Origin: Clostridium transplantifaecale
GTDB taxonomy: Bacteria; Bacillota; Clostridia; Lachnospirales; Lachnospiraceae
Length of the DNA stretch: 64,000 nucleotides
Direction of reading: 5' to 3'
Assembly: GCF_900626075.1 (NCBI RefSeq)
Contig: NZ_UYZY01000005.1
Location: forward strand, 124,001-188,000
Positions within the stretch are counted from its first letter, which is position 1. The number at the start of each line of letters is the position of its first letter. A model generated the notes under the pieces. The model ran no database searches. It was not told the DNA's origin and saw nothing but the letters and a program-made list of their open reading frames with translations. Positions 17,691 to 26,177 of this stretch are shown here, one piece after another. Position numbers and translations under genes: made by a program.

Positions 17691-18629
17691 ATGGGAAGCG
17701 GACAGACAATATTAGCGATTGATGACAGCCTGTTAATTTGTCAGCAGATAGAAAAAGTTTTAAAGAGTGACGAGGTGGCAATCCACAAGGCACACTCGGC
17801 AAAGGAAACAATGGATATGCTGGATCAGATTCAGCCGGATCTGATTCTGCTTGATGTGGTTCTTCCCGATATGGAGGGGTATGACCTGTTCCAGAAAATC
17901 AGGGATCACGAAAACGGCCGTGCACCGGTTATTTTTATCACATCAAAGGACAGTGAACAGGACATTACAAGAGGATTTTCCCTCGGCGCCTGCGATTACA
18001 TCAGAAAACCGTTTCTTCCGGAGGAACTGAGATCCAGAGTCAAGGCCCATCTCCATGACAAGCAGGAGAAGGATGAACTCCGTTCCCTGAATGAGACGCT
18101 CAAGGCAAATATGGAGAAGCTGAATCGGGCGGCATTCCGTGACGAGCTGACGGGACTTTACAACCGCCGTTTTATCGTGGAGAAGCTGGCGAAGGATTTG
18201 AAGGAAGAGGGCCGCGACGATGCCCTAGTCATGGTGGACGTGGATAATTTTAAGCGGATCAACGACACCTACGGCCATTCAGTGGGGGATATGGTTCTTG
18301 TCTGTATTGCCAATATCATGGAAAGCATCTGCCGGAGGCATAAGGTAGTGCGCTGGGGCGGAGAGGAATTTCTCCTGATCCTGATGGCGGTCACAAAACA
18401 GGAAGTGCTTGAAATCTGTGAGGAAATCCGTAAGGAGATTGCAGAATTTCCGTTTATGTTTGGGGATACGAATTTCACATGCACAGTTACGCTTGGAATC
18501 GCACTCTATGATAAAGCAAAAGACTTTGATGATAACACGAACTGTGCCGATAAGGCTCTCTATTATGGCAAGACGTCGGGAAAAAACCGGGCGGTACTGT
18601 TTGGAGCGGAGAAGGAAACAGGGGTGTGA
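17691..18629 (+). CDS. Response regulator with diguanylate cyclase (REC-GGDEF)
   Basis: About 312 residues. The receiver domain (1-120) has IDDSLL, the phosphoacceptor Asp in LILLDVVLPD and Lys in YIRKPFLP. The GGDEF domain (about 150-305) has DELTGLYNRRF and the catalytic motif RWGGEEFLLIL (GGEEF variant, active in known enzymes). No RxxD inhibitory site is evident directly before GGEEF. It likely makes cyclic di-GMP when phosphorylated by CheA, giving this operon a second output beside CheY. GGAGGG before ATG 17691 selects this start. Confidence 0.92.
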   Translation: MGSGQTILAIDDSLLICQQIEKVLKSDEVAIHKAHSAKETMDMLDQIQPDLILLDVVLPDMEGYDLFQKIRDHENGRAPVIFITSKDSEQDITRGFSLGACDYIRKPFLPEELRSRVKAHLHDKQEKDELRSLNETLKANMEKLNRAAFRDELTGLYNRRFIVEKLAKDLKEEGRDDALVMVDVDNFKRINDTYGHSVGDMVLVCIANIMESICRRHKVVRWGGEEFLLILMAVTKQEVLEICEEIRKEIAEFPFMFGDTNFTCTVTLGIALYDKAKDFDDNTNCADKALYYGKTSGKNRAVLFGAEKETGV

Positions 18630-18634
18630 TGTAG

Positions 18635-20650
18635 ATGGGATTTTTTGATACAGATATGGAAGATATGCTGGACATCTATCTTCTTGAGACGAACCAGCTT
18701 CTCGATCAGGCAGACGAAATCCTGTTAAATGCGGAACAGGAAAAAGCGCTTACAAAAGATGAAATCAATGGGATTTTCCGTGTAATGCATACGATCAAGA
18801 GTTCTTCTGCTATGATGGGTCTGACCGGTTTGTCGGTGCTGGCCCACCGCCTGGAGGATATTTTCGCCGTATTCAGGGAAGGGCCGTTCCGGCTCGGGGG
18901 TTTTGAGCAGGAAACCTTTGACCTCGTCTTTGCCGCCGCCGATTTTATCAGAGGCGAATTGGGGAGGATGAACGAGGAGACATTCCAGCCGAACGAACCG
19001 GAAGGATTTGATGAAAGGATTGACGCCCTGGTCGCGAAAGTAAAAGAGAAAAAGGATTTTACCGCCCATATACGGTTTGAAGCAGACTGTAAGATGGAGA
19101 ATATACGGGCTTATATGGTTGCGCGCCAGATAAAAGAGGATTGCACCGAGATGCATACCTTTCCTGAGAATGTGGAGTCGGATCCGGGTACGGCGGACTA
19201 TATCCGGGAACATGGATTTTATATCCATTTTGTTTCAGAAACCCCGGGCCGTGTGTTCGATAAGCTGGCCGAAGCCCTCTTTGTGGACCGCGTGACTGCA
19301 TCTGAAGCCATGCCGGGGCAGACCGGGATGGGAGAAGAAACAGTGACGGTGTCAGGGCAGCAGGAGACAGGCTCCGGGGATAAATCCGCAAATAAGGAGG
19401 GCTGCAAGGAGGCTGATAAAACAGCAAAACAGGCGGGCCAGAATGGGGCAGCGCAGGCCGGGAGCGAATTTATCCACGTAAAGGTGGAACGCCTGGACGA
19501 ACTTCAGAATCTGACGGGAGAGTTAATGATAGCTGCCCAGGCCGCCGATTTATACGGAAGCAGCGCCGCGGGAGCGGGAATGCGGGAAGACAACCAGAAA
19601 CGCCAGCTGGAACGTCTTTTAAGGGAATTGGAGGAACTTGTAATTTCCATCCGTATGATACCCTTTTCCAGTGTTGTCCCGCAGATTAGCCGCGTGGTCA
19701 GGGATATCAGCCGGAAAGAAAATAAAAAGATAACATTCACTGTGACAGGCCAGGACGTGGAAGTAGATAAGAAAATCGCGGACAATATTTTGGAGCCCCT
19801 GCTTCATCTGATCCGCAATGCCGTGGATCATGGCATTGAGACACCGGAAGAACGTGAAGCGGCAGGAAAATGCCAGACCGGGCAGATAATGTTGAGCTTT
19901 GAAAATATGGGCGGAGAAATCTGTGTATCCGTCCAGGATGACGGCTGTGGAATCGATACGGAGAAGGTGCTTAGAAAAGCAAAAGATAAAAAACTATTTA
20001 CCGGAAATGAGGAGGACTATTCTGAGACAGAACTGATGGAACTCTGCCTCCTGCCGGGTTTTTCAACAAGAGAGCAGGCTAATGAATTTTCCGGCAGAGG
20101 CGTCGGTCTAGACGTGGTCCGCCAAATGGTGGAAAAATTCGGAGGGCACCTCCATCTGGAAAGCAAAAAGGGAAGCGGAAGCCGGTTTATACTTCACCTG
20201 CCCTTGACACTGACGATTATTGACGGCATAAGGCTTCTGGCGGGTGACAATTGTTTTGCCGTTCCAGCCAGGCAGGTGATGCAGTTTTTCCCTTATCCTC
20301 CGGAAGAAACAGAGCTTGTAAGACGGGGAGATAAGGAATTCTGGCTGCACGAAGGACGCTATATCCCGATTATTTCCCTGAGCCGGTTTTACGGCATGGA
20401 CAAGAGTGTAACGGGACGCCGAGTGATGGCATACGTAAGGGGCAGTTCCCGGGAGGCCTGCATCCTGGCCGATCGGATTGTCGATCAGATGAGTCTTGTG
20501 GAAAAGCCGCTCCCGCAGATATTTGGCCCTCATTTCAGGTATTATACAGGCATTTCAGGCTGCAGTCTTCTTGGAGACGGTTCAATCTGTATGCTGCTTG
20601 ACATAGAAGATTTAATCCGCGTTGCGGGAGGTGCAAAATCGTATGAGTGA
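18635..20650 (+). CDS. cheA: Chemotaxis histidine kinase CheA
   Basis: A 671-residue protein. P1 phosphotransfer domain with His in MHTIKSSSAMMGLTGL; a P2-like region (about 140-220); a linker rich in Gly, Gln and Lys; P3 dimerisation helices (VERLDELQNLTGELMIA); the P4 kinase with N box (LLHLIRNAVDHGIETPEER), G1 (VSVQDDGCGID) and G2 (FSGRGVGLDVVRQ); and a C-terminal CheW-like P5 domain. It phosphorylates CheY and probably the REC-GGDEF protein. Its stop codon overlaps the cheW start (ATGAGTGA). Confidence 0.95.
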   Translation: MGFFDTDMEDMLDIYLLETNQLLDQADEILLNAEQEKALTKDEINGIFRVMHTIKSSSAMMGLTGLSVLAHRLEDIFAVFREGPFRLGGFEQETFDLVFAAADFIRGELGRMNEETFQPNEPEGFDERIDALVAKVKEKKDFTAHIRFEADCKMENIRAYMVARQIKEDCTEMHTFPENVESDPGTADYIREHGFYIHFVSETPGRVFDKLAEALFVDRVTASEAMPGQTGMGEETVTVSGQQETGSGDKSANKEGCKEADKTAKQAGQNGAAQAGSEFIHVKVERLDELQNLTGELMIAAQAADLYGSSAAGAGMREDNQKRQLERLLRELEELVISIRMIPFSSVVPQISRVVRDISRKENKKITFTVTGQDVEVDKKIADNILEPLLHLIRNAVDHGIETPEEREAAGKCQTGQIMLSFENMGGEICVSVQDDGCGIDTEKVLRKAKDKKLFTGNEEDYSETELMELCLLPGFSTREQANEFSGRGVGLDVVRQMVEKFGGHLHLESKKGSGSRFILHLPLTLTIIDGIRLLAGDNCFAVPARQVMQFFPYPPEETELVRRGDKEFWLHEGRYIPIISLSRFYGMDKSVTGRRVMAYVRGSSREACILADRIVDQMSLVEKPLPQIFGPHFRYYTGISGCSLLGDGSICMLLDIEDLIRVAGGAKSYE

Positions 20651-21149
20651 TTTAAGCGGGCTGAACGCCCAGATGGCCTTTTTTAACGAGGAATCAGAAA
20701 CGACCGCCGATTTTCGGGAGAATCTCGAATTAATGGCAGTTGACATGGGTAATTTCTACTTTGGAATTGAGCTGGAATGCGTAAAAGAACTGATCCGTGA
20801 TCCGAATATTACGCATGTTCCTTGCCTCCCCTCCTATTATGAGGGCGTATGTAACTGGAAAGGCAATATTATTCCCGTAGTATCCATGCGCGCCGCCGGA
20901 GGAATTTCTCAGAAGGAACCTTCGCAGAAGCTGGTTCTGATTGTGAAATCGGGAAGCCTGGAATGCGGTATACTGATCGGAGCGGAACCGCGGATCCTGG
21001 GTATCGCACCCGAGCGTGAGCTGACAGGGGAACTACCGGAAGCCGTTGGGAGCATGCTTGTCGTCAAGCAGGCATTTGAGGGGGAAGATAAGGTCATTTC
21101 GGTGATTGATGTGGAGAAATCCCTCAAAAAGATGGTAGTGTTTGGGTAG
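20643..21149 (+). CDS. cheW: Chemotaxis coupling protein CheW
   Basis: A 168-residue protein with a CheW core: MAVDMGNFYFGIELECVKEL, ITHVPCLPSYYEGVCNWKGN and IIPVVSMR. It connects the MCP to CheA. GGGAGG before ATG 20643 sets the start, which overlaps the cheA stop by 8 bp. Last gene of the operon, followed at once by a perfect hairpin. Confidence 0.92.
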   Translation: MSDLSGLNAQMAFFNEESETTADFRENLELMAVDMGNFYFGIELECVKELIRDPNITHVPCLPSYYEGVCNWKGNIIPVVSMRAAGGISQKEPSQKLVLIVKSGSLECGILIGAEPRILGIAPERELTGELPEAVGSMLVVKQAFEGEDKVISVIDVEKSLKKMVVFG

Positions 21150-21217
21150 AAAAATGAGGACGCGGCGGGATGGGCGAAAAACTACGCGTCTTCAGTCCCG
21201 GCCGCGTCCTCATTTTT
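21150..21217. terminator. Bidirectional terminator built from the structured repeat
   Basis: A perfect 17-bp stem (21150-21166 with 21201-21217) flanked by A and T runs lies between two convergent genes. The stem contains ATGAGGACGCGGC and the 34-base loop contains GTCTTCAGTCCCG, both hallmarks of the repeats at 1274-3950. It is thus a minimal form of that repeat used as a terminator. Confidence 0.8.
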
Positions 21218-21221
21218 TAAC

Positions 21222-22220
21222 CTACTTTACAGCTTCTTCCGAAAATGTCGTAGTTACAAGATCTTCATAAGGAACCCTCTCATTCAGTTCTCCGGCCTCT
21301 TCCAGGATATTCTCCAGAAGTTCGAAGCTCTCTTTTTCAAACACGGTATCATTTTTCCACGTATCCTGCTCTTTATAACGCTCAATGATAGTCGCGATGG
21401 TATCGGCGTCCGTCTCCTTAAACTGCGGCTTGATTGTCTGCGCAATCTCTTCCGCGGAATGTGTGTTTACATATTCAAGGCCGCGCTGAATGGCGTTGGT
21501 GAATTTCTGGATGATTTCAGGATTTTTCTCCAGATAGCTCTTCTTTACACAGTAAGCGGTGTAAGGAACATAACCGGAATCTACGCCGAGAGAGGCTACG
21601 ACGGTTCCGTTGCCCTCTTTTTCAAGGCCCGTGGCGAACGGTTCGAACTCGACGGTGTAATCGGCATCATTGCTGGTAAAGGCAGCGGCGGTCAGGCCGA
21701 AATTGATGCTCTGGTCGATAGTCAGATCGGTTTTTGGATCAATGCCGTTCTTTTTCAGGATGTATTCGAATATCATCTCCGGCATTCCGCCTGCGCGGCC
21801 GCCTAATACTTTTTTCCCTTTCAGATCCTGCCAGGAGAAGTTTTCCTGGGGACCGCGGGCAACGAGAAAGTTTCCGGCGCGCTGGGTTAACTGGGCAAAA
21901 TTGACCGCATAGTCTTCAGAACCTTCCTGGTAGACGTAAACGCTGGCCTCAGAGCCCATGAAACCGATGTCGGCGTCCCCGGAAATCAGGGCAGTCATGA
22001 CTTTGTCGGCGCCTGCGCCGTTGACAAGGGTAAGATTAATCCCTTCATCTTTGAAATACCCCAGTTCAATGGCAGCATACTGAGGAGCATAGAAGATGGA
22101 ATGAGCCACTTCATTTAATGTAACTGGAGTAAGAGCATCAGATGCCTCTCCACCCTGACAGCCGGAAAGGGCGGCTGCAGTCACGGCGGCTGTCAGAAAA
22201 ACAGAAATAAATTTTTTCAT
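21222..22220 (-). CDS. ABC transporter substrate-binding lipoprotein (NMT1/SsuA-like)
   Basis: A 332-residue protein with a lipoprotein signal peptide (lipobox ALSGC). The start of the mature domain (VTLNEVAHSIFYAPQYAAIELGYFKDEGI) and ALISGDADIGFMGSEAS, WQDLKGKKVLGGRAGGMPEM are typical of the NMT1/THI5-like and SsuA/TauA solute-binding family (thiamine precursors, riboflavin, sulfonates, nitrate). Its permease and ATPase are not adjacent, so it is an orphan here. No riboswitch motif is recognised upstream. The substrate is not predictable. Confidence 0.85.
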   Translation of the reverse strand: MKKFISVFLTAAVTAAALSGCQGGEASDALTPVTLNEVAHSIFYAPQYAAIELGYFKDEGINLTLVNGAGADKVMTALISGDADIGFMGSEASVYVYQEGSEDYAVNFAQLTQRAGNFLVARGPQENFSWQDLKGKKVLGGRAGGMPEMIFEYILKKNGIDPKTDLTIDQSINFGLTAAAFTSNDADYTVEFEPFATGLEKEGNGTVVASLGVDSGYVPYTAYCVKKSYLEKNPEIIQKFTNAIQRGLEYVNTHSAEEIAQTIKPQFKETDADTIATIIERYKEQDTWKNDTVFEKESFELLENILEEAGELNERVPYEDLVTTTFSEEAVK

Positions 22221-22347
22221 AAAACTCTCCCATAGATTTTGTCTATATTATTTAAGATATAGGAAAAACTGTAGGTTGGTGCCTGTTTCGTTGAAAGGAA
22301 TTATTCGGTTATTTTTTGTAAAGTGAACCCCGGTTACGATTATTTAA

Positions 22348-22376
22348 TTGTATTTTCTCCCCACTTCCTTTATAAT
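22348..22376 (+). promoter_or_regulatory. Sigma-A promoter of the HAD phosphatase gene
   Basis: TTGTAT, a 17-bp spacer and TATAAT, about 60 bp before the start codon. Confidence 0.6.
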
Positions 22377-22436
22377 AACGCTGGGGAATAGGAAAGGCCG
22401 GTATCAGACCGGTGTGCAGAATTTACAGGAGCAGAG

Positions 22437-23252
22437 ATGCAGATGGACAATTATGAAATTATCGTTCTGGATTTAGATGGAACGCTGACAAACCGTGATA
22501 AAGTGATTACTCCAAAGACAAAAAAGGCCCTGATGGAGATTCAGGACAGGGGGAAAAAGATTGTACTTGCCTCCGGACGTCCGACGGACGGGGTAATGCC
22601 ACTTGCCCGGGAACTGAAACTGGAGGAGTATGGAAGCTATATTCTCTCGTTCAACGGCGGTATGATAACGAACTGCCGGACCGGAGAAGTGGTATTCAGC
22701 CGCCTGCTTCCGGTGGAGGCCAATGCAAAAATTATTGGTTTGGCCGAGGATGAGAGGGTGACGGTGCTCACCTATGACGGACATACCCTGATCACCAATG
22801 ATGCGGAGAGTCCCTATTCAAAGCTGGAAAACAAGATTAATAATATGGAAGTCCGTCAGATTGATGATTTGAAGTCATATGTAACGTATCCTGTACCGAA
22901 ATTTTTAATGATGGATGACGGGGATTATCTTGCCATGGTGGAACCCAGGGTGAAGGCGGCAATGGGAAAGAACTTCAGTATTTACCGTTCCGAACCGTTC
23001 TTCCTTGAAATACTGCCGAGAGGAATCGATAAGGCCCAGTCCCTGGCCAGGCTGCTTGAGATCCTTGGACTTCAAAAGGAGCAGATGATTGCCTGCGGAG
23101 ACGGTTACAATGACCTGACGATGATTAAATTTGCCGGTCTCGGCGTAGCGATGGAGAATGCGGTGCTCCCGGTGAGAAAGGCCGCCGGCTACATTACATT
23201 ATCCAACAATGACGATGGCATTGCCCATGTTGTGGAAAAATTCATGCTGTAG
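22437..23252 (+). CDS. Cof-type HAD family hydrolase (sugar-phosphate phosphatase-like)
   Basis: A 271-residue protein. HAD motif I is IVLDLDGTLTN (nucleophile Asp), motif II ASGRP, motif III Lys in the GIDKAQSLARLL region and motif IV ACGDGYNDLTMIKFAG. The cap domain is of the Cof/YidA (C2b) type. It probably dephosphorylates sugar phosphates or flavin mononucleotide in the cytosol; the exact substrate is unknown. ATG 22437 and ATG 22443 are both possible starts. Confidence 0.88.
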   Translation: MQMDNYEIIVLDLDGTLTNRDKVITPKTKKALMEIQDRGKKIVLASGRPTDGVMPLARELKLEEYGSYILSFNGGMITNCRTGEVVFSRLLPVEANAKIIGLAEDERVTVLTYDGHTLITNDAESPYSKLENKINNMEVRQIDDLKSYVTYPVPKFLMMDDGDYLAMVEPRVKAAMGKNFSIYRSEPFFLEILPRGIDKAQSLARLLEILGLQKEQMIACGDGYNDLTMIKFAGLGVAMENAVLPVRKAAGYITLSNNDDGIAHVVEKFML

Positions 23253-23414
23253 AACGGCTTAGAAACGGTTTCCTGTCAGAATATTCTCCGAGGTTGCGAA
23301 AACTTTGCAAAAAGAAGTGGAAAAAATATGGACTTTACAACTTTAGTATGCTAAAATTGTAAGGAGCTGGTGGTTTACGGAAAGCAAAAATATATAATGA
23401 AGAGGTGCTTTTAC

Positions 23415-23744
23415 ATGAATAAAAAACTCAAGACAGAGGCGGTTGACCATTTGTTTCAGGCGATTCTGACCCTTAAGAGCACGGAAGAGTGCTACAGCTT
23501 TTTTGAGGATGTCTGCACAGTCAACGAGCTGTTGTCCTTCTCACAGCGTTATGAAGTTGCCAAGATGCTGAGAGAGAAAAGAACGTATCTGGAGATCGCC
23601 GATAAGACGGGAGCGTCCACCGCGACAATCAGCCGCGTTAACCGCTCATTGAACTATGGAAATGACGGTTACGACATGGTATTTAAACGCCTGGAAGACC
23701 AGGCAGGGGATGAGGAAAAAGAGGCGGCAAAGGCTGCTGAATGA
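23415..23744 (+). CDS. YerC/YecD family TrpR-related protein
   Basis: A 109-residue TrpR-like helical repressor. EECYSFFEDVCTVNELLSFS and the helix-turn-helix YLEIADKTGASTATISRVNR are hallmarks of the YerC family, which share the Trp repressor fold but whose ligand is unknown. The acidic and Ala-rich tail is variable. ATG 23415 is chosen because the family starts here and a GAAGAGG site precedes it. TGCTAAAAT at 23349-23357 is a possible extended -10. Confidence 0.85.
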   Translation: MNKKLKTEAVDHLFQAILTLKSTEECYSFFEDVCTVNELLSFSQRYEVAKMLREKRTYLEIADKTGASTATISRVNRSLNYGNDGYDMVFKRLEDQAGDEEKEAAKAAE

Positions 23745-23766
23745 CATAAAAACAGGACAGATTTTA

Positions 23767-23800
23767 AAGAAGAGCCGGAGATTTTCCGGCTCTTCTTTAT
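23767..23800 (+). terminator. Rho-independent terminator after the YerC gene
   Basis: AAGAAGAGCCGGA-gat-TTTCCGGCTCTTCTT, a hairpin with a T-rich tail, 20 bp after the stop codon. Confidence 0.85.
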
Positions 23801-23862
23801 TGCCAAAAAGACTGCTAAGAGCACACACAGCATATGTATATTGATGTATTGTGTATATTATT

Positions 23863-24843
23863 TTACTGCAGGTTTGACATTGCTGCCGAACCTGTCTTTT
23901 TTTCTGCCTTTTCCGCTGTGCGCGCATAGAAATTGGCAAGCACGGCACCGGAGATATTATGCCACACGCTGAATACGGCTCCAGGGATTGTAGCTAACGG
24001 ATACTGGGCAAAATGAGTAGCGGCGAGGGAAGTAGCCAGCCCTGAGTTCTGCATGCCGACTTCGATCGATATAGCACGGCACTTGCTTTCGTCCAGTTTT
24101 AAAACCTTTCCGATGGAGAAGCCCAGCAGATATCCAATCACATTGTGGCAGATAACTACTGCTACGATCAGGAGTCCGCTTGTCAGAATCTTAGATGAAT
24201 TGGCGGAAACAACGGCAGCGACGATGGCTACGATGGCGGTCGTGGAAATCAGAGGCAGCACCTCCACGATCTTCTGTGTAACCGCAGAGAAAAAATGGTT
24301 GATAATAAAACCGGCGGCAATCGGCACAATCACGACCTTGACGATGGATAAAAACATGCTGGCCATGTTGACGTCGACTCTGGCGCCCGCGTAAACGTAG
24401 GTGAGAAGCGGGGTGAGGAAAGGAGCCAGCACGGTGGAAACGGCGGTCATGCCGACGGACAGGGCCACATCTCCTTTGGAGAGGTAGGTCATGACGTTGG
24501 AGGAAGTGCCGCCCGGGCAGGTTCCCACCAGGATCACGCCGATAGCCAGTTCCGGCGGAAGGTTAAATGCCTTAGTCAGTCCGAATGCCAGAAGCGGCAT
24601 CACCGTGAACTGAGCGATACATCCGATAATAACGTCCTTGGGGCGGGAGAAAACAACCTTAAAGTCTCCAGGTTTCAGGGTAAGGCCCATCCCGAACATA
24701 ACAATGCCCAGGAGGGTATTGACGTAGGAAGTTTTGATGAAACTAACGCTCTGTGGTACAAACAGGGCGAGGGCAGCGACGGCGATGACAATGACGGCCA
24801 TATTCTGTCCGAAGAAATTACTCAGCTTTTTCAATGTGTTCAT
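23863..24843 (-). CDS. BASS family (bile acid:sodium symporter-like) transporter
   Basis: A 326-residue integral membrane protein with about ten hydrophobic segments. MFGMGLTLKPGDFK, the crossover motif VGTCPGGTSSNVMTYL and IEVGMQNSGLATSLA are typical of the bile acid:Na+ symporter superfamily, whose bacterial members carry pantoate, keto acids and other organic anions as well as bile acids. It sits behind a T-box leader (24911-25170), so its expression should respond to an uncharged tRNA, probably tRNA-Ile. This points to an amino-acid-related substrate such as a branched-chain amino or keto acid rather than bile acids. Strong GAAAGGGGATTTTC site before ATG. Confidence 0.88.
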   Translation of the reverse strand: MNTLKKLSNFFGQNMAVIVIAVAALALFVPQSVSFIKTSYVNTLLGIVMFGMGLTLKPGDFKVVFSRPKDVIIGCIAQFTVMPLLAFGLTKAFNLPPELAIGVILVGTCPGGTSSNVMTYLSKGDVALSVGMTAVSTVLAPFLTPLLTYVYAGARVDVNMASMFLSIVKVVIVPIAAGFIINHFFSAVTQKIVEVLPLISTTAIVAIVAAVVSANSSKILTSGLLIVAVVICHNVIGYLLGFSIGKVLKLDESKCRAISIEVGMQNSGLATSLAATHFAQYPLATIPGAVFSVWHNISGAVLANFYARTAEKAEKKTGSAAMSNLQ

Positions 24844-24910
24844 AATGAAAATCCCCTTTCAATTTTGTGTGTATTCCACAGAGGTTTATTGCTTTACTGG
24901 ATATAAAAAC

Positions 24911-25170
24911 AAAAAAACCTCTGTCTCTGTTAAGAGACAAAGGTTATATTCCTCTGCGGTACCACTCTTATTGCCGTAAAACGGCCCCTTAGCCACATCT
25001 GACAATGTGTAACAGGATAACGGCTGTTAACCGTTCAGTCTTACTGGGTGAACTGTTCAGGCTGAAAGCTCAGAGGTGATTTTCTTCCGGATTTCCTGCT
25101 GACTTGCACCTGCCGTCAGCTCTCTGAAAGGATGTACAGCGGAATACTTTTCCTCGTCATGGCTTGTTGT
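24911..25170 (-). promoter_or_regulatory. T-box leader (probably isoleucine-responsive) of the BASS transporter
   Basis: On the minus strand: GACGAGGAAAAGTA near the base of Stem I, the CAGAGAGCTGACGG and GGTGCAAGTCAGC arms, the specifier region GAAAATCACCTCTGAGC, the T-box sequence AAGAGTGGTACCGCAGAGG (24951-24969) and a terminator ACCTTTGTCTCTT-aaca-GAGACAGAGGTTTTTTT (24911-24944). If the triplet before ACCTC is the specifier, it is ATC (25078-25080), an Ile codon. The UGGU of the T-box bulge fits a tRNA with discriminator A, as tRNA-Ile has. The T-box call is firm; the Ile assignment is moderate. Confidence 0.9.
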
Positions 25171-25185
25171 TGCTTGTTTCTAGTG

Positions 25186-25214
25186 ATTCTACTGCGCTGA
25201 AGTGGAAATGTCAA
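25186..25214 (-). promoter_or_regulatory. Promoter of the T-box leader
   Basis: On the minus strand a perfect TTGACA, a 17-bp spacer and TAGAAT, placed just before the T-box Stem I. Confidence 0.8.
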
Positions 25215-25272
25215 TAGTCAGATTTATCTTATTTGAAAAATGAATTGACCTTTATTGACATACGGCAGCTCC

Positions 25273-25881
25273 TTATTTTTTCTTCTTGGGAGGATTCTCC
25301 TGTCTTAACTGTTCCGCCAGAAGCTCTATCATCTGCTTTTTCAGGTATACGTCAAAGGCCAGTTCACAAATAAAAGAAAAGAGGCGCAGATATTCCTGAT
25401 CATCTCCCTCGGCATCGGGAAACGTCTCGGAAGCTGCCTGGAATTTGGCCATCACGTCCTCTTTCAGGCGCTTGCGCTGGCCCCGCTCCAGCGAGAATAT
25501 CTCCGTGTAAAGCTCAGCCAGTTCCGGATTGGAGCCTTGGGAGAAATGGTTCTCACTGATTGGAGAAAAAAGCTGCTCAATATCATTAAAAGAAAGTACA
25601 TTCTTAAAGTAGTAGATAAAAATCAGCAGCAGGATATGGTTCTTTGAATACTTTTTCTTCTCCGGGGGAGGAAGCAGGTTGTTCTTTGCATAGTTGTTAA
25701 TCATTGTCTTTGTCAGGATCTTGTCCTCGCCGAACCGCTTACAGCCCGACAGATGGCTGTCCATGAAAGTAGTGACCTGATCCATATATAAATCAATAGC
25801 GGGAATGTCGGACGGGTTGATCCTGGTCATACTGTCCAGATAAGCCATCAGATCCTGCAGACGTTCTTCGTTCGTTTTCAT
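25273..25881 (-). CDS. DUF1836 domain-containing protein
   Basis: A 202-residue protein. KILTKTMINNYAKNNLLPPP and YSKNHILLLIFIYYFKNVLS are typical of DUF1836, a clostridial family with a MerR-like winged-helix appearance in the N-terminal half, so a DNA-binding role is plausible but unproven. The C-terminus is acidic then ends in lysines. ATG 25881 follows ATGAGGTGAATTTT. Bases 25882-26177, between this gene and pcrA, carry only the divergent leaders of both. Confidence 0.8.
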   Translation of the reverse strand: MKTNEERLQDLMAYLDSMTRINPSDIPAIDLYMDQVTTFMDSHLSGCKRFGEDKILTKTMINNYAKNNLLPPPEKKKYSKNHILLLIFIYYFKNVLSFNDIEQLFSPISENHFSQGSNPELAELYTEIFSLERGQRKRLKEDVMAKFQAASETFPDAEGDDQEYLRLFSFICELAFDVYLKKQMIELLAEQLRQENPPKKKK

Positions 25882-26177
25882 AAAATTCACCTCATGTCTT
25901 ATTATATAGTATTGAATACTAGATGACAAGGGGGAAAAGTATTTATTTGAAGTTCCGGTTGCTCTGCTTTTTTCCGTGACAGGAGCAGTAAAATATATTA
26001 TAATAATGGTTATTGTCCGTGCCTCTATGGAAAGCACAGGTACCGCGGACAGCAGAACGAAAGAGGTTCGCATCGGTTACCGCCCCTGGACGGCCTGCAC
26101 AGTGCATGCTGCGGAGCACGGAGGATACGGTAACTGACATCACCCTGAAGATGGAATCAGAAAAGGCGGTAGGAAAC

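Noticed and set aside
26013-26177. Upstream extension of PcrA
   Set aside because: The family starts at MNKYELLNPMQ; the extension is poorly protein-like and a ribosome binding site lies at the internal ATG.
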